Below are positions 35,057-43,131 of a stretch of 64,000 bases of DNA, piece by piece. This DNA comes from Halobellus clavatus. Lineage in GTDB: Archaea; Halobacteriota; Halobacteria; Halobacteriales; Haloferacaceae. Each line of letters opens with the position of its first letter. Within the stretch, counting starts at the first letter, position 1. Where the stretch lies: positions 161,513-225,512 of the forward strand of contig NZ_FNPB01000006.1 of assembly GCF_900107195.1 (NCBI RefSeq). The letters are read 5' to 3'. The notes under the pieces were generated by a model. The model made no database searches. It was not told the DNA's origin and worked only from the letters and a program-made list of their open reading frames with translations. The translations under genes were made by a program, and so were the position numbers.

Positions 35057-36088
35057 ATGAGCGAGGCGACCTCGTTCGACGAGGCTCACATCGGGGAGAC
35101 GCCGCTCGTCGAACTCGACGTCGACGTCCCGGCGACGGTCTACGCCAAGGTGGAGTGGATGAACCTCTACGAAGCGCCGTACGGCGGCGGGTCGATCAAA
35201 TCCCGGATCGCGAAAGGGATGCTCGACGGCGCCGAGGCGAGCGGCGCGTTGACGCCCGACAAGACCGTCATCGAGCCGACCAGCGGCAACACCGGCAGCG
35301 AAGTCGCCCGCCTGGCAGCCGATCGCGGGTACGACGTCGAGATCGTGATGCCAGACAACGCGAGCGGCGGGAAGATCGGCGCGGTCGAGGACGCGGGCGC
35401 GGAGATCCACTTCGTCGACGCCGACCTCGGCTACGACGCGGTCATCGAGCGCTGTGAGGAACTGATCGCCGCCGACCCTGAGGGCTACTACCGACCGAAT
35501 CAGTACGAGAACCCGGACAATCCGGGGACGCACGAGCGGACGACCGCCCCGGAGATATGGAACCAGACCGACGGCGAGGTGACGCACTTCGTCGCCGGGG
35601 CGGGGACAGGGGGGACGATCACCGGTACCGGTCGCGGCCTCCACGACCGGGGCGACGTGACGGTCGTCGGGTTCGAGCCCGGCGAAGCGCTCCACGCCAT
35701 CGACGGGCTCAAATACCTCAAAACGGGCGACCACTACCACCCCGAGACCTACGACGACTCCGTCCTCGATGAGAAAGTGTACGTGAACACGGACGACGCG
35801 TACGAGCGCGCACGGGCCCTCCGTGAGCAGTATCGGGATCGCGAGATTCCGATCGTCGATCCCGGGCAGTACGACGAAGCGACCGTCAGCGAACACCTCC
35901 GCGTCGACGGCCAGTTCGTCGTCGGCACCTCCTCAGGCGCTGGCGTGCAGGCGATCCACGAACTGCACGCGGACTCGCCGCTCGATACAGACGATACGGT
36001 CGTGATGGTGCTCTGTGACCGCGGCGATAAGTACGCAGACATCCCGCTGTGGGCGGAGTACCTCGACGTCGACCTCGGCGAGGCGTAA
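35057..36088 (+). CDS. PLP-dependent cysteine synthase family protein (CysM-like)
   Basis: 343 residues. PLP-binding Lys48 lies in YGGGSIKSRIA, the cofactor loop TSGNTG at 75-80, and the phosphate loop is GAGTGGTITGTGR. The central THFVAGAGTGGT and the later NQYENPDNPGTHE resemble mycobacterial CysM, which uses O-phosphoserine and the thiocarboxylated carrier CysO. The asparagine-loop position reads GGGSIKSR instead of the usual PxxSxKDR, so substrate use may differ. ATG at 35057. Convergent with the CysO/SAMP-like gene (24 bases between stops), and 96 bases downstream of TsuA. Confidence 0.85.
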   Translation: MSEATSFDEAHIGETPLVELDVDVPATVYAKVEWMNLYEAPYGGGSIKSRIAKGMLDGAEASGALTPDKTVIEPTSGNTGSEVARLAADRGYDVEIVMPDNASGGKIGAVEDAGAEIHFVDADLGYDAVIERCEELIAADPEGYYRPNQYENPDNPGTHERTTAPEIWNQTDGEVTHFVAGAGTGGTITGTGRGLHDRGDVTVVGFEPGEALHAIDGLKYLKTGDHYHPETYDDSVLDEKVYVNTDDAYERARALREQYRDREIPIVDPGQYDEATVSEHLRVDGQFVVGTSSGAGVQAIHELHADSPLDTDDTVVMVLCDRGDKYADIPLWAEYLDVDLGEA

Positions 36089-36112
36089 CCGTCCGGACGC
36101 TGTCTCGACGCC

Positions 36113-36379
36113 TCAGCGTCGCCCGCCGCTGGCGGCGGGAATGACGCGGATCCGGCTGTCGTCCTCGACCGACGCATCCAGGTTAGAGACCTCGTCGCCG
36201 TCGACGTAGACGTTGATGAACTCCTTGATCTCGCCGTCTTCGACCACGCTGTCGCGGAGTTCGGGGCCGTGTTCCGCGGCGTGGTTCTCGAACAGTTCCG
36301 CGAGCGTGCTGCCGGCGACTTCGACCGAAGAGGAGGCGCTGCCGCCCCCGAGTACCGCAGGTACCTTGATCTCGGGCAT
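36113..36379 (-). CDS. CysO/SAMP-like ubiquitin-fold sulfur carrier
   Basis: 88 residues, beta-grasp fold. The pattern FINVYVDGDEVSNLDASVED followed by RIRVIPAASGG is close to mycobacterial CysO (FVNIYVN and later ILPAVAGG), closer than to SAMP1. The diglycine is at residues 85-86 but two arginines follow it (GGRR), so the chain must be trimmed before adenylation if the usual chemistry holds. ATG at 36379 leaves a leaderless promoter 25 bases upstream. Divergent from the UbaA gene with 110 bases between the starts. Confidence 0.85.
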   Translation of the reverse strand: MPEIKVPAVLGGGSASSSVEVAGSTLAELFENHAAEHGPELRDSVVEDGEIKEFINVYVDGDEVSNLDASVEDDSRIRVIPAASGGRR

Positions 36380-36400
36380 ACCCTCGTTTGGCCGGTCCCA

Positions 36401-36410
36401 CACATAAGCG
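36401..36410 (-). promoter_or_regulatory. TATA box of the sulfur-carrier gene
   Basis: On the minus strand CGCTTATGTG, centred about 26 bases before the ATG at 36379, consistent with a leaderless transcript. Confidence 0.5.
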
Positions 36411-36457
36411 GTGTGTCGGCGGCAACCGGAATAGCGGCAGGTGTGCACGTCTCCGCC

Positions 36458-36467
36458 GCGCTTATCG
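36458..36467 (+). promoter_or_regulatory. TATA box of ubaA
   Basis: GCGCTTATCG on the plus strand, centred about 27 bases before the ATG at 36490. Together with the element at 36401-36410 it makes a compact divergent promoter for carrier and activator. Confidence 0.5.
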
Positions 36468-36489
36468 GCCACGAAATCCTGTCTGCGGT

Positions 36490-37344
36490 ATGAGCGACCT
36501 CGACCTCGATCCGACACAGCTCGATCGGTACTCCCGACACATCATCATGGACGATGTCGGTCCAGAGGGGCAGAAGGACCTGTTGGATGCGAACGTCCTC
36601 GTCCTGGGGGCCGGCGGCCTCGGCGCGCCGATCATCCAGTACCTGGCGGCGGCCGGTGTGGGCACCCTCGGCATCGCCGACGACGACGAGGTCGAACTGT
36701 CGAACCTCCAGCGACAGGTCATCCACGGCAACGACGACGTCGGTCGCAAGAAGGTCGACAGCGCCGCGGAGTTCGTCTCGCAACTCAACCCGGATGTCGA
36801 CGTCGAAAAGCACGACCTCCGGGTCCGACCCGACAACATCGAGGGCCTCATCGACGGCTACGACTTCGTCGTCGACGGGACCGACAACTTCCAGACGCGC
36901 TATCTCGTCAACGACGCCTGCACACTGGCGGGGGTCCCGTTCTCGCACGGCTCGATCTTCAAATTCGAGGGCCAGATCACCACCTTCGCCGGCGGGGACG
37001 ACTCGCCGTGTTACCGCTGTATGTTCCCCGAGGCCCCGCCGGAGGGAATGGTACCCAACTGCGCGACTGCGGGTGTGTTGGGCGTCCTCCCGGGGACGGT
37101 CGGGTGTATTCAGGCCACTGAGACTGTGAAGGCGATCATCGGCAAGGGCGACCTCCTCGACGGCCGGATGGTGTTCTACGACGCGCTGAATATGGAGTTC
37201 GACACCGTCGAGATCACGAAGAAAGCCGACTGTCCCGTCTGCGGCGAGGACCCGGCGATCGACTCGGTCCACGACGTCGAGTACACGGCGTCTTGCGCCA
37301 TCGACGTCACGCACGAGTCGGATCCCGAGATCTCGGCCGAGTAG
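36490..37344 (+). CDS. ubaA: E1-like adenylyltransferase UbaA/MoeB/ThiF
   Basis: 284 residues. The ATP-binding GAGGLG is at 40-45, the adenylation region is DDDEVELSNLQRQ, catalytic Cys191 lies in VPNCATAGVLGVL, and zinc cysteines are in CYRC (174, 177) and CPVC (248, 251). UbaA activates the C-terminal glycine of SAMPs for both protein conjugation and thiolation of tRNA and molybdopterin. No C-terminal rhodanese domain is present, so sulfur must come from another protein, perhaps the rhodanese at 29511. Divergent from the CysO/SAMP-like gene. ATG at 36490 fits the conserved LDRYSRHIIMDDVG start. Confidence 0.93.
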   Translation: MSDLDLDPTQLDRYSRHIIMDDVGPEGQKDLLDANVLVLGAGGLGAPIIQYLAAAGVGTLGIADDDEVELSNLQRQVIHGNDDVGRKKVDSAAEFVSQLNPDVDVEKHDLRVRPDNIEGLIDGYDFVVDGTDNFQTRYLVNDACTLAGVPFSHGSIFKFEGQITTFAGGDDSPCYRCMFPEAPPEGMVPNCATAGVLGVLPGTVGCIQATETVKAIIGKGDLLDGRMVFYDALNMEFDTVEITKKADCPVCGEDPAIDSVHDVEYTASCAIDVTHESDPEISAE

Positions 37345-37431
37345 GGTCTACGGAGACGGTCGCTCGTCAGAGACACCGGCTATTCGCACCGGGGTCGGTA
37401 GAGGAATGCTCCTGGGTCGAGACGACCGGGT

Positions 37432-37815
37432 GTGAAGGTCGCATACGTATTTGCCACGGCCGGCCAGACGATCGACTACGTGCTCGGTGAGATGATTCTT
37501 CCACAACTCGAGAGCGGGACCCACGGCGCCGAGGTCGTGGGGATGTTTTTCTTCCACGACAACACCTACGCGCTCCGGGAAGGTGACCCGATCGGCGAGC
37601 GACTCGCCGACGTCGCCAGCGACCAGGAACTGCTCTTGATGCTGTGTGACCAGTGTGCGAAGAAGCGTGGGCTCGCCGCGTCCGATCACACCGACGACGC
37701 CGGTCGAGAGCACTTCGAGGCGACGAACACGGTCGAGCCGGCGACCGTCGGCTGTTTCCCGGATCTGTATGCGGCACTCGGCGATGTCGGCGTCGATCAG
37801 GTGATTACTCTCTGA
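37432..37815 (+). CDS. DsrE-family protein (SaoD/DsrE-like)
   Basis: 127 residues from a GTG at 37432. The Rossmann-like start is MKVAYVFATAGQTIDYV. Cysteines in LLLMLCDQCAKKRG (Cys72, Cys75) and VGCFPDLYAAL (Cys108) fall where DsrE-family sulfur carriers have their active Cys. Relatives act in sulfur transfer to TusA or in dissimilatory sulfur oxidation. It lies 87 bases after ubaA on the same strand, which fits the sulfur-relay theme of the region. Exact partner unknown. Confidence 0.82.
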   Translation: MKVAYVFATAGQTIDYVLGEMILPQLESGTHGAEVVGMFFFHDNTYALREGDPIGERLADVASDQELLLMLCDQCAKKRGLAASDHTDDAGREHFEATNTVEPATVGCFPDLYAALGDVGVDQVITL

Positions 37816-37833
37816 ACGCCGCGAGGTCGGCGC

Positions 37834-39702
37834 TTAGGCGCGCTTCTGGATCTCTTCGCGGAGGACGTCGCTGACGACTTCGCCGTCGGCCTTGCCACGG
37901 AGTGCGCCCATCGCTTCGCCCATCAGGGCCGAGAACGCCCCCATTCCCTCCGCTTCGACCTGCTCTGCGTTCCGGTCGACGACGTCGCTGACGGCGTCGC
38001 GGACGTCGGCCTCCGAGACGCCCGAGAGTCCGGCCGCCTCGACGGCTTCCTCGGCCGACAGCGACGGATCCGCCGCCAGCTCGGTGAGCACGTCGCCGAC
38101 GCCCTCTTTCGCGAGGTCGCCGTCTTCGACGAGCCGCATCGTCGCGAGCAGGTGCTCGTCTGTCAGTTCACCGACTGCGACGTCGTCACGACGCAGTTCC
38201 GTCAGCGTCGATTCGAGGAGTCCGGCCGCGAACGTCGCATCGATCCCCTCGTCGACGGCACGCTCGAACAGCGGCATCCGACGCCCGTAGGCGACCTGCT
38301 CGGCCAGTCCGGCGTCGAGTCCAAACTCGGCCTGATAGCGGTCGACCTTCTCGGTGAGCAGTTCGGGGGTCTCGACGGTCGAGGGGTCCAGTTCCACGGG
38401 GGGCACGTCGGTCTCCGGGTACATCCGCGCTGCGCCGGGCAGCGGGCGGAGATACCGCGTCGTGCCGTCGTCGTTGGCGCCGCGGGTCTCCTCGGGGATG
38501 CCCTCGAGCGCCGTCTCGGCGCGCTCGGCCGCCGCCTCGATCGCCTGTGCGGCGGTCTCGTCGTCGTCGGCGACGATCGCGACGGCGTCGTCGTCGCCGG
38601 CACCGACCGCTTCCGAGAGCGCCTCGACTTCCGCTGCCGTGACGCCGTAGGCGGGCAGTTCGTCCGTGTGGAAGATCCCGCCCGCGCCGTGCCGTTTGGC
38701 GTGATCGGAGAGTTCGGTTCCGAGACGGCGATCGGGCTGGATCTCGCGACCCACGAGGCCGTCGAAGCCGTAGAGTGGGACGGCCAGCACCGAGCCGCCG
38801 TCCGAGAGCGCGCCCCCGATAACGCCGGAGTCGGTCCCGGCGAAGACGTCGGAGACGTCCTGCACGTCACCGACGCTGGCGTCTCGCGCGGCCAGTTCCT
38901 CGCGGATGTCGAGCAGTTCGACCTGTCGACCGACCTCCTGACGGACGATGTCAGCGATCTGATCGAGCGCCTGGACGCCCTTGATTTCGACGCGAGCGCC
39001 CTCGGCGATCGAGACGTTGACGTCCTGCCGGATCGTCCCGAGCCCGCGCTTGACTGCGCCGGTCGATCGGAGCAACATCCCAATGGTCTCGGCGGCTTCC
39101 TGTGCCTGCGCGGGGGAGTCGATGTCGGGGCGCGTTCCGATCTCGACGAGCGGCACGCCGAGGCGGTCGAGCGAGAACGTGACGCCGTCGCCGCGTTCTT
39201 CGACGCGCTGGGCAGACTCCTCTTCGAGCAGTAGATCCTCGACACCGACCGGGCCGTCGTCGGTCTCGATCTGCCCGTCCTGCGCGACGAGCGACGTCCG
39301 CTGGAACCCGGAGGTGTTCGACCCGTCGATGACTAGTTTTCGCATCACGTGTGCCTGGTCGACGGGTTCCATATCGAGCAGGTCGGCGATCTGGAGGGCG
39401 ACCGCGCGGGCCTCCTCGTCGAGGCGGTGTGGCGGTTCTTCGTCTTCCTCGACGAGACACGTGGTGTCGTAAGCGAGATACTCGAACTCGCGTTCGACCT
39501 GGCTCTCTTCGAGCGCCGCCTCGTCGAGTTCGCCGAGTTCGCTCTTCGTCGGGTGGAGATACCGCGTGAACGACCGCGTCGCCGAGTCGGGATCGCGTTC
39601 TTCGGTCGGACAGCCACAGAACAGTTTTGTCGCGGTATCGAGTTGCTGGTGGATCTCAAGGCCCGCGACGAGGCCGAGATCGTCGTAGTCGTACGCAGTC
39701 AT
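37834..39702 (-). CDS. gatE: Glutamyl-tRNA(Gln) amidotransferase subunit E
   Basis: 622 residues, normal length. GatE with the asparaginase-like GatD converts Glu-tRNA(Gln) to Gln-tRNA(Gln) in archaea; GatD is not in the window. Visible motifs: VAGLEIHQQLDTATKLFCGC at the start, MRKLVIDGSNTSGFQRTSLV, VEIGTRPDIDSPAQA and GTIRQDVNVSIAEGARVEIK of the kinase-like core. The inserted AspRS-like domain lies near residues 290-400, and the YqeY-like tail ends ALMGEAMGALRGKADG. Isolated from its neighbours and without an operon partner. Confidence 0.95.
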   Translation of the reverse strand: MTAYDYDDLGLVAGLEIHQQLDTATKLFCGCPTEERDPDSATRSFTRYLHPTKSELGELDEAALEESQVEREFEYLAYDTTCLVEEDEEPPHRLDEEARAVALQIADLLDMEPVDQAHVMRKLVIDGSNTSGFQRTSLVAQDGQIETDDGPVGVEDLLLEEESAQRVEERGDGVTFSLDRLGVPLVEIGTRPDIDSPAQAQEAAETIGMLLRSTGAVKRGLGTIRQDVNVSIAEGARVEIKGVQALDQIADIVRQEVGRQVELLDIREELAARDASVGDVQDVSDVFAGTDSGVIGGALSDGGSVLAVPLYGFDGLVGREIQPDRRLGTELSDHAKRHGAGGIFHTDELPAYGVTAAEVEALSEAVGAGDDDAVAIVADDDETAAQAIEAAAERAETALEGIPEETRGANDDGTTRYLRPLPGAARMYPETDVPPVELDPSTVETPELLTEKVDRYQAEFGLDAGLAEQVAYGRRMPLFERAVDEGIDATFAAGLLESTLTELRRDDVAVGELTDEHLLATMRLVEDGDLAKEGVGDVLTELAADPSLSAEEAVEAAGLSGVSEADVRDAVSDVVDRNAEQVEAEGMGAFSALMGEAMGALRGKADGEVVSDVLREEIQKRA

Positions 39703-39768
39703 TATCCTACGGTGCGCACGCCCGGGGTAAAAATGATTCAGTCCGCGTCCGGGCGAGCGGTCCGCGGG

Positions 39769-39933
39769 CTACAGTCGTCGCAGTCCGTCGCCGATGCCGC
39801 GCCCTTCCTCGCATTCCGGACAGGCGTAGTGCCAGCCGTCGGTCGTCGCCTGTCCTTCGGGAAACGTCTCGCCGCAGTGCCGGCATTCGAGGAGGTCGCG
39901 CCCCTGATCCCGACTGTATTGGAGCCCTTGCAT
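39769..39933 (-). CDS. 54-residue zinc-ribbon protein
   Basis: A short gene that starts at ATG 39933 (MQGLQYSRDQGRD) and stops TAG at 39769-39771. Two Cys-x2-Cys pairs, CRHC (residues 17-20) and CPEC (38-41), separated by a Gly/Trp-containing loop (GETFPEGQATTDGWHYA), make a rubredoxin-like or zinc-ribbon knuckle. Similar tiny zinc proteins are frequent in haloarchaea, some linked to motility or lipid metabolism. Function unknown. It sits between gatE and a methyltransferase gene. Confidence 0.75.
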   Translation of the reverse strand: MQGLQYSRDQGRDLLECRHCGETFPEGQATTDGWHYACPECEEGRGIGDGLRRL

Positions 39934-40026
39934 ACCTTGAGATCGATGGTTTCGAGTATCAACGTGTCGGTTTTCCTGTGGCTCTACAGCCGACGCCGAG
40001 CCGACTGGCTCCGCGGCTTCCGCCCG

Positions 40027-40734
40027 TCATTCGCTCGACCGGTGTCCCGCGTTCACTTCGATCGTCCCCCACACGTACCTCCGGGTGGTGACGGTGTCCA
40101 TCTCGGCTTCGAGGGCACGGCGCGAGGCGGCCGTTCGCTCGTCGAGTTGGCTGAGCGGATTTGCGTCCTCGACGTCGAACAGTCGTGCGTTCACCCGGGC
40201 GAAAGCCTCGAGCGCGGCATTCGCGGGACGGGTCCCGCGGGGCGCGAAGTTGGCTACGACCACGCTGTCGGCGAACGCACACCACCGGCGGACGACCGGG
40301 GCGGGGTCCGAAAACAACGAGGTCACGAACGTCGAGAGCACGGCGTCGGCGTCCCGAATCGGTGGTCTCGTGGCATCGCCCCGAACGAGCGAGACGTTCG
40401 CCCAGCCCTGACGGTCGATCCGACGGCCGGCGCGCTCCAGCATCGGTCCGGTGATGTCGACGCCGACCACGCGGCCGTCGGGGCCGACGGCGCGGCGGAG
40501 CGCGGGGAGGTTGACGCCGGGGCCGCAACCGAAGTCGACGACGGTGTCGCCGGGGGTGAGTGAGAGCGCGTCGACACAACCTTCGCGCACCCCACCGACG
40601 GAGGCCGTCGCCCGCGCGAACCAACCGTACAGCGGGGCCCACGCGCCGTAGTTCCGCTGGACGCGACGGGCCTGCTCGAGGGTAAACGCGATGTCGTCGA
40701 CCGCGCGGTCGGCGGGAGACTCCCGTCCCGTCAC
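40027..40734 (-). CDS. Class I SAM-dependent methyltransferase
   Basis: 235 residues from a GTG at 40734. Motif I is DTVVDFGCGPGVNLPAL, the acidic end of strand 2 is VVGVDITGPMLERA, and the later VLSTFVTSLFSDP forms motif III/IV. The N-terminal helix carries RRVQRNYGAWAPLYGWFARA, typical of UbiE/lipid or quinone methyltransferases. It overlaps the upstream five-cysteine gene by 4 bases (GTGA), so the two are coupled. Substrate unknown. Confidence 0.85.
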   Translation of the reverse strand: MTGRESPADRAVDDIAFTLEQARRVQRNYGAWAPLYGWFARATASVGGVREGCVDALSLTPGDTVVDFGCGPGVNLPALRRAVGPDGRVVGVDITGPMLERAGRRIDRQGWANVSLVRGDATRPPIRDADAVLSTFVTSLFSDPAPVVRRWCAFADSVVVANFAPRGTRPANAALEAFARVNARLFDVEDANPLSQLDERTAASRRALEAEMDTVTTRRYVWGTIEVNAGHRSSE

Positions 40735-41498
40735 GGGTCACCGGCGAGCGACCCGGGCGGGGTCTTCGGCCACCACTGCTCGGGACCGGCCCGGGCGACC
40801 GTCGAGTAACACTGTTCGGAGCCCGGACACCCCCGCGGCCGCTGATAGTCGATGCCCCGCTCGCGAAGGTACGTCACGTACCCGTCGTCGACGCGGTCCA
40901 GTTTCTCGTGACAGACCCACCGTTCGCCGCACTGTCCGGCCGCGACGTCCCGGTACGGACAGGTGAACGTCGTCCGCTCGGCGCCCGCCTCGGCGTCGGT
41001 GTCGTCGATGCGGACGCCGACGGATCGGTACGCGAGTCTGAGTCGGCGGACGACCGCCGCCGGCGAGGACGCCCCGAGGAACAGTCCATGTGCCAACACG
41101 TAGCCGAACCCGTGGAGCACCCGTTCGAGCGGCGTCAACGCCGACGGCCGGTCGGTCAACAGTCCTCTCAGTTCGTTGTACCACCGTGACACGGCCGCGA
41201 CCTCCGGACGGATCTCCGCGGCGGTCCGCAGGTCGTCGCGTCGGTCCTGAAGCGGCGCAGCGCCGTCAGAGAGTCGGACCGAAGGCACCGACTCGACGTG
41301 TTCGAGCACCCGTTCGCGCAGCACGTCGCCCTCGGTGTAGGCGGTCGCCAACCGGTCCAACTCCGGATGCCAGCGATCGATCATCGCGCTGTAAGCGCCG
41401 TCGAGCAGTCCGTCGATGCGTTCGACGGCAGCATCGTCGGGGCGCGCTGGGAAGTCCGCGACAGTCCGCCGTAGATCATCGGGACTCGGGCCTGCCAT
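40731..41498 (-). CDS. Unknown protein with five clustered cysteines
   Basis: 255 residues. The C-terminal ~80 residues hold five cysteines in the pattern C-x9-C-x5-C-x27-C-x5-C (FTCPYRDVA, QCGERWVCHE, RGCPGSEQCYS), suggesting a metal or Fe-S site. The N-terminal part is helical with a hydrophobic stretch (LERVLHGFGYVLAHGLFLGA). ATG at 41498 begins MAGPSPDDLRR. The end overlaps the methyltransferase start, so both probably work together. No family recognised. Confidence 0.65.
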   Translation of the reverse strand: MAGPSPDDLRRTVADFPARPDDAAVERIDGLLDGAYSAMIDRWHPELDRLATAYTEGDVLRERVLEHVESVPSVRLSDGAAPLQDRRDDLRTAAEIRPEVAAVSRWYNELRGLLTDRPSALTPLERVLHGFGYVLAHGLFLGASSPAAVVRRLRLAYRSVGVRIDDTDAEAGAERTTFTCPYRDVAAGQCGERWVCHEKLDRVDDGYVTYLRERGIDYQRPRGCPGSEQCYSTVARAGPEQWWPKTPPGSLAGDP

Positions 41499-41577
41499 AG
41501 ATTCACGTACGGGCGAAGCCACAAAAATCTCAGACAGCCGTCGCGTCGGTTCGGAACGGAAGCGAGCCGCCGCGTTC

Positions 41578-42987
41578 TCAGTCCTCGCCCAGGATTCCGC
41601 GGTGCGTCATCGACTCGGGATCGAGCACTTCGTCGGCCTCCGCCTCGCTGAGGTACCCTTTTTCGACGACGACCTCGCGAACCGTCTTGTCTTCTTTGAG
41701 TGCCGTCTTCGCGACGTCGCTGGCCTTGTCGTAGCCGATGGTGGGGTTCAACGCGGTCGCCAGCGCCATCGAGCGCTCGACCTGTTCCTCACAGACGGCC
41801 TCGTTGGCTTCGAGTTTCGCGACGAAGCGCTCGGCGAACACCGCGGCGGCGTTCGCGAGCAGTTCGCTCGACTGCAAGAAGTTGTGGGCGATGACGGGCT
41901 TGTAGAGGTTCAGGTCGATCTGGCCCTCGGCGGCCCCGGCGGCGACGGCCGCGTCGTTGCCGACGACCTGTTTGTGGACCTGATTGACGGCCTCCGCGAC
42001 GACTGGGTTGATCTTCCCGGGCATAATCGAACTGCCCGGCTGATTCTCCGGCTGCTCGAGTTCGCCAAGGCCGTTGCGGGGCCCCGACGCGAGGAGCCTG
42101 AGGTCGTTCGCAATCTTGTTCAGCGATCCCGCCACGGTCCGGAGCGCCCCGTGGGCCTCGTTCATCGCGTCGTGGGCGGCCTGCGCCTCGAAGTGGCTGT
42201 CGGCGGGCCGGAACTCGAGGCCGGTCTCCTCGGAGATGTACGCCGCGGCGCGCTCGGGGAACTCCGGATGCGTGTTGAGTCCCGTGCCGACAGCGGTCCC
42301 GCCGAGGGCGAGTTCACCGAGGTGATCGCTGACGCGCTCGGCTCTCGTCACGCCCTTCTCGACCTGGGTCCGGTAGCCGGCGAACTCCTGGCCCAGTCTG
42401 ACCGGCGTCGCGTCCTGCAGGTGCGTACGGCCCGTCTTGACGACGCCGTCGAACTCGGACTCCTTGGCTCCGAGTTCGTCCGCGAGCGTCTCCAGCGCCG
42501 GGACCAGATCTTTCTGGACGGATTCCAGTGCGGCGACGTGCATCGCAGTCGGAATCACGTCGTTCGAGGACTGCCCGTAGTTCACGTGGTCGTTCGGATG
42601 CACGACGCGGTCGCCGATCGACTCACCGAGGATCTCGGCCGCGCGGTTGGCGATCACCTCGTTGGCGTTCATATTCGACGAGGTGCCCGAACCGGTCTGG
42701 AACACGTCGACCGGGAACTCCTCGTCGTGGTCGCCCGCGATGACCTCGTCGGCGGCCGCGACGATGGCGTCGGCGGTCTCCGAATCGAGGAGGTCGAGGT
42801 CGCGGTTGGCCTGTGCGGCCGCCTTCTTGACGATCCCGAGCGCGCGGACGAACCGGCGTCCGAACGAGATCCCCGAGATGGGGAAGTTCTCGACGGCGCG
42901 CTGCGTTTGCGCCCCCCAGTAGGCGTCTTTCGGTACCTGCATCTCGCCGAGGCTGTCCCGCTCGGTGCGGTACTCGTCGTCGGACAT
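41578..42987 (-). CDS. fumC: Class II fumarate hydratase
   Basis: 469 residues, normal class II length. It interconverts fumarate and malate in the citric acid cycle and needs no iron-sulfur cluster. Signature GSSIMPGKINPVV is intact; other conserved segments are FQTGSGTSSNMNANEV, HPNDHVNYGQSSNDVIPT and KTGRTHLQDATPV. The ATG at 42987 starts MSDDEYRTERDSLG; upstream in-frame sequence to 43782 is a shadow of the channel gene. Stands alone; the upstream gene is divergent. Confidence 0.95.
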   Translation of the reverse strand: MSDDEYRTERDSLGEMQVPKDAYWGAQTQRAVENFPISGISFGRRFVRALGIVKKAAAQANRDLDLLDSETADAIVAAADEVIAGDHDEEFPVDVFQTGSGTSSNMNANEVIANRAAEILGESIGDRVVHPNDHVNYGQSSNDVIPTAMHVAALESVQKDLVPALETLADELGAKESEFDGVVKTGRTHLQDATPVRLGQEFAGYRTQVEKGVTRAERVSDHLGELALGGTAVGTGLNTHPEFPERAAAYISEETGLEFRPADSHFEAQAAHDAMNEAHGALRTVAGSLNKIANDLRLLASGPRNGLGELEQPENQPGSSIMPGKINPVVAEAVNQVHKQVVGNDAAVAAGAAEGQIDLNLYKPVIAHNFLQSSELLANAAAVFAERFVAKLEANEAVCEEQVERSMALATALNPTIGYDKASDVAKTALKEDKTVREVVVEKGYLSEAEADEVLDPESMTHRGILGED

Positions 42988-43102
42988 ATGCGGATCGACG
43001 GCGGGCCGGCGCGTAAAACCCGTCGGTCTCTGTGCGGAGGTCGCAGTCGGGCTGGGTGTGTACGCGGCTCGGCCCCCTGATCCAGGAGTCCCTTCCCGTC
43101 CG

Positions 43103-43108
43103 TTTAAG
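43103..43108 (+). promoter_or_regulatory. TATA box of the potassium channel gene
   Basis: TTTAAG, 24 bases before the GTG start at 43132, consistent with a leaderless transcript. Confidence 0.55.
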
Positions 43109-43131
43109 AGACTCCCCGCCCACCTGAAACT

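Noticed and set aside
33593..35896. 767-residue minus-strand open frame
   Set aside because: Antisense to the permease and cysteine synthase genes; composition is not that of a halophile protein.
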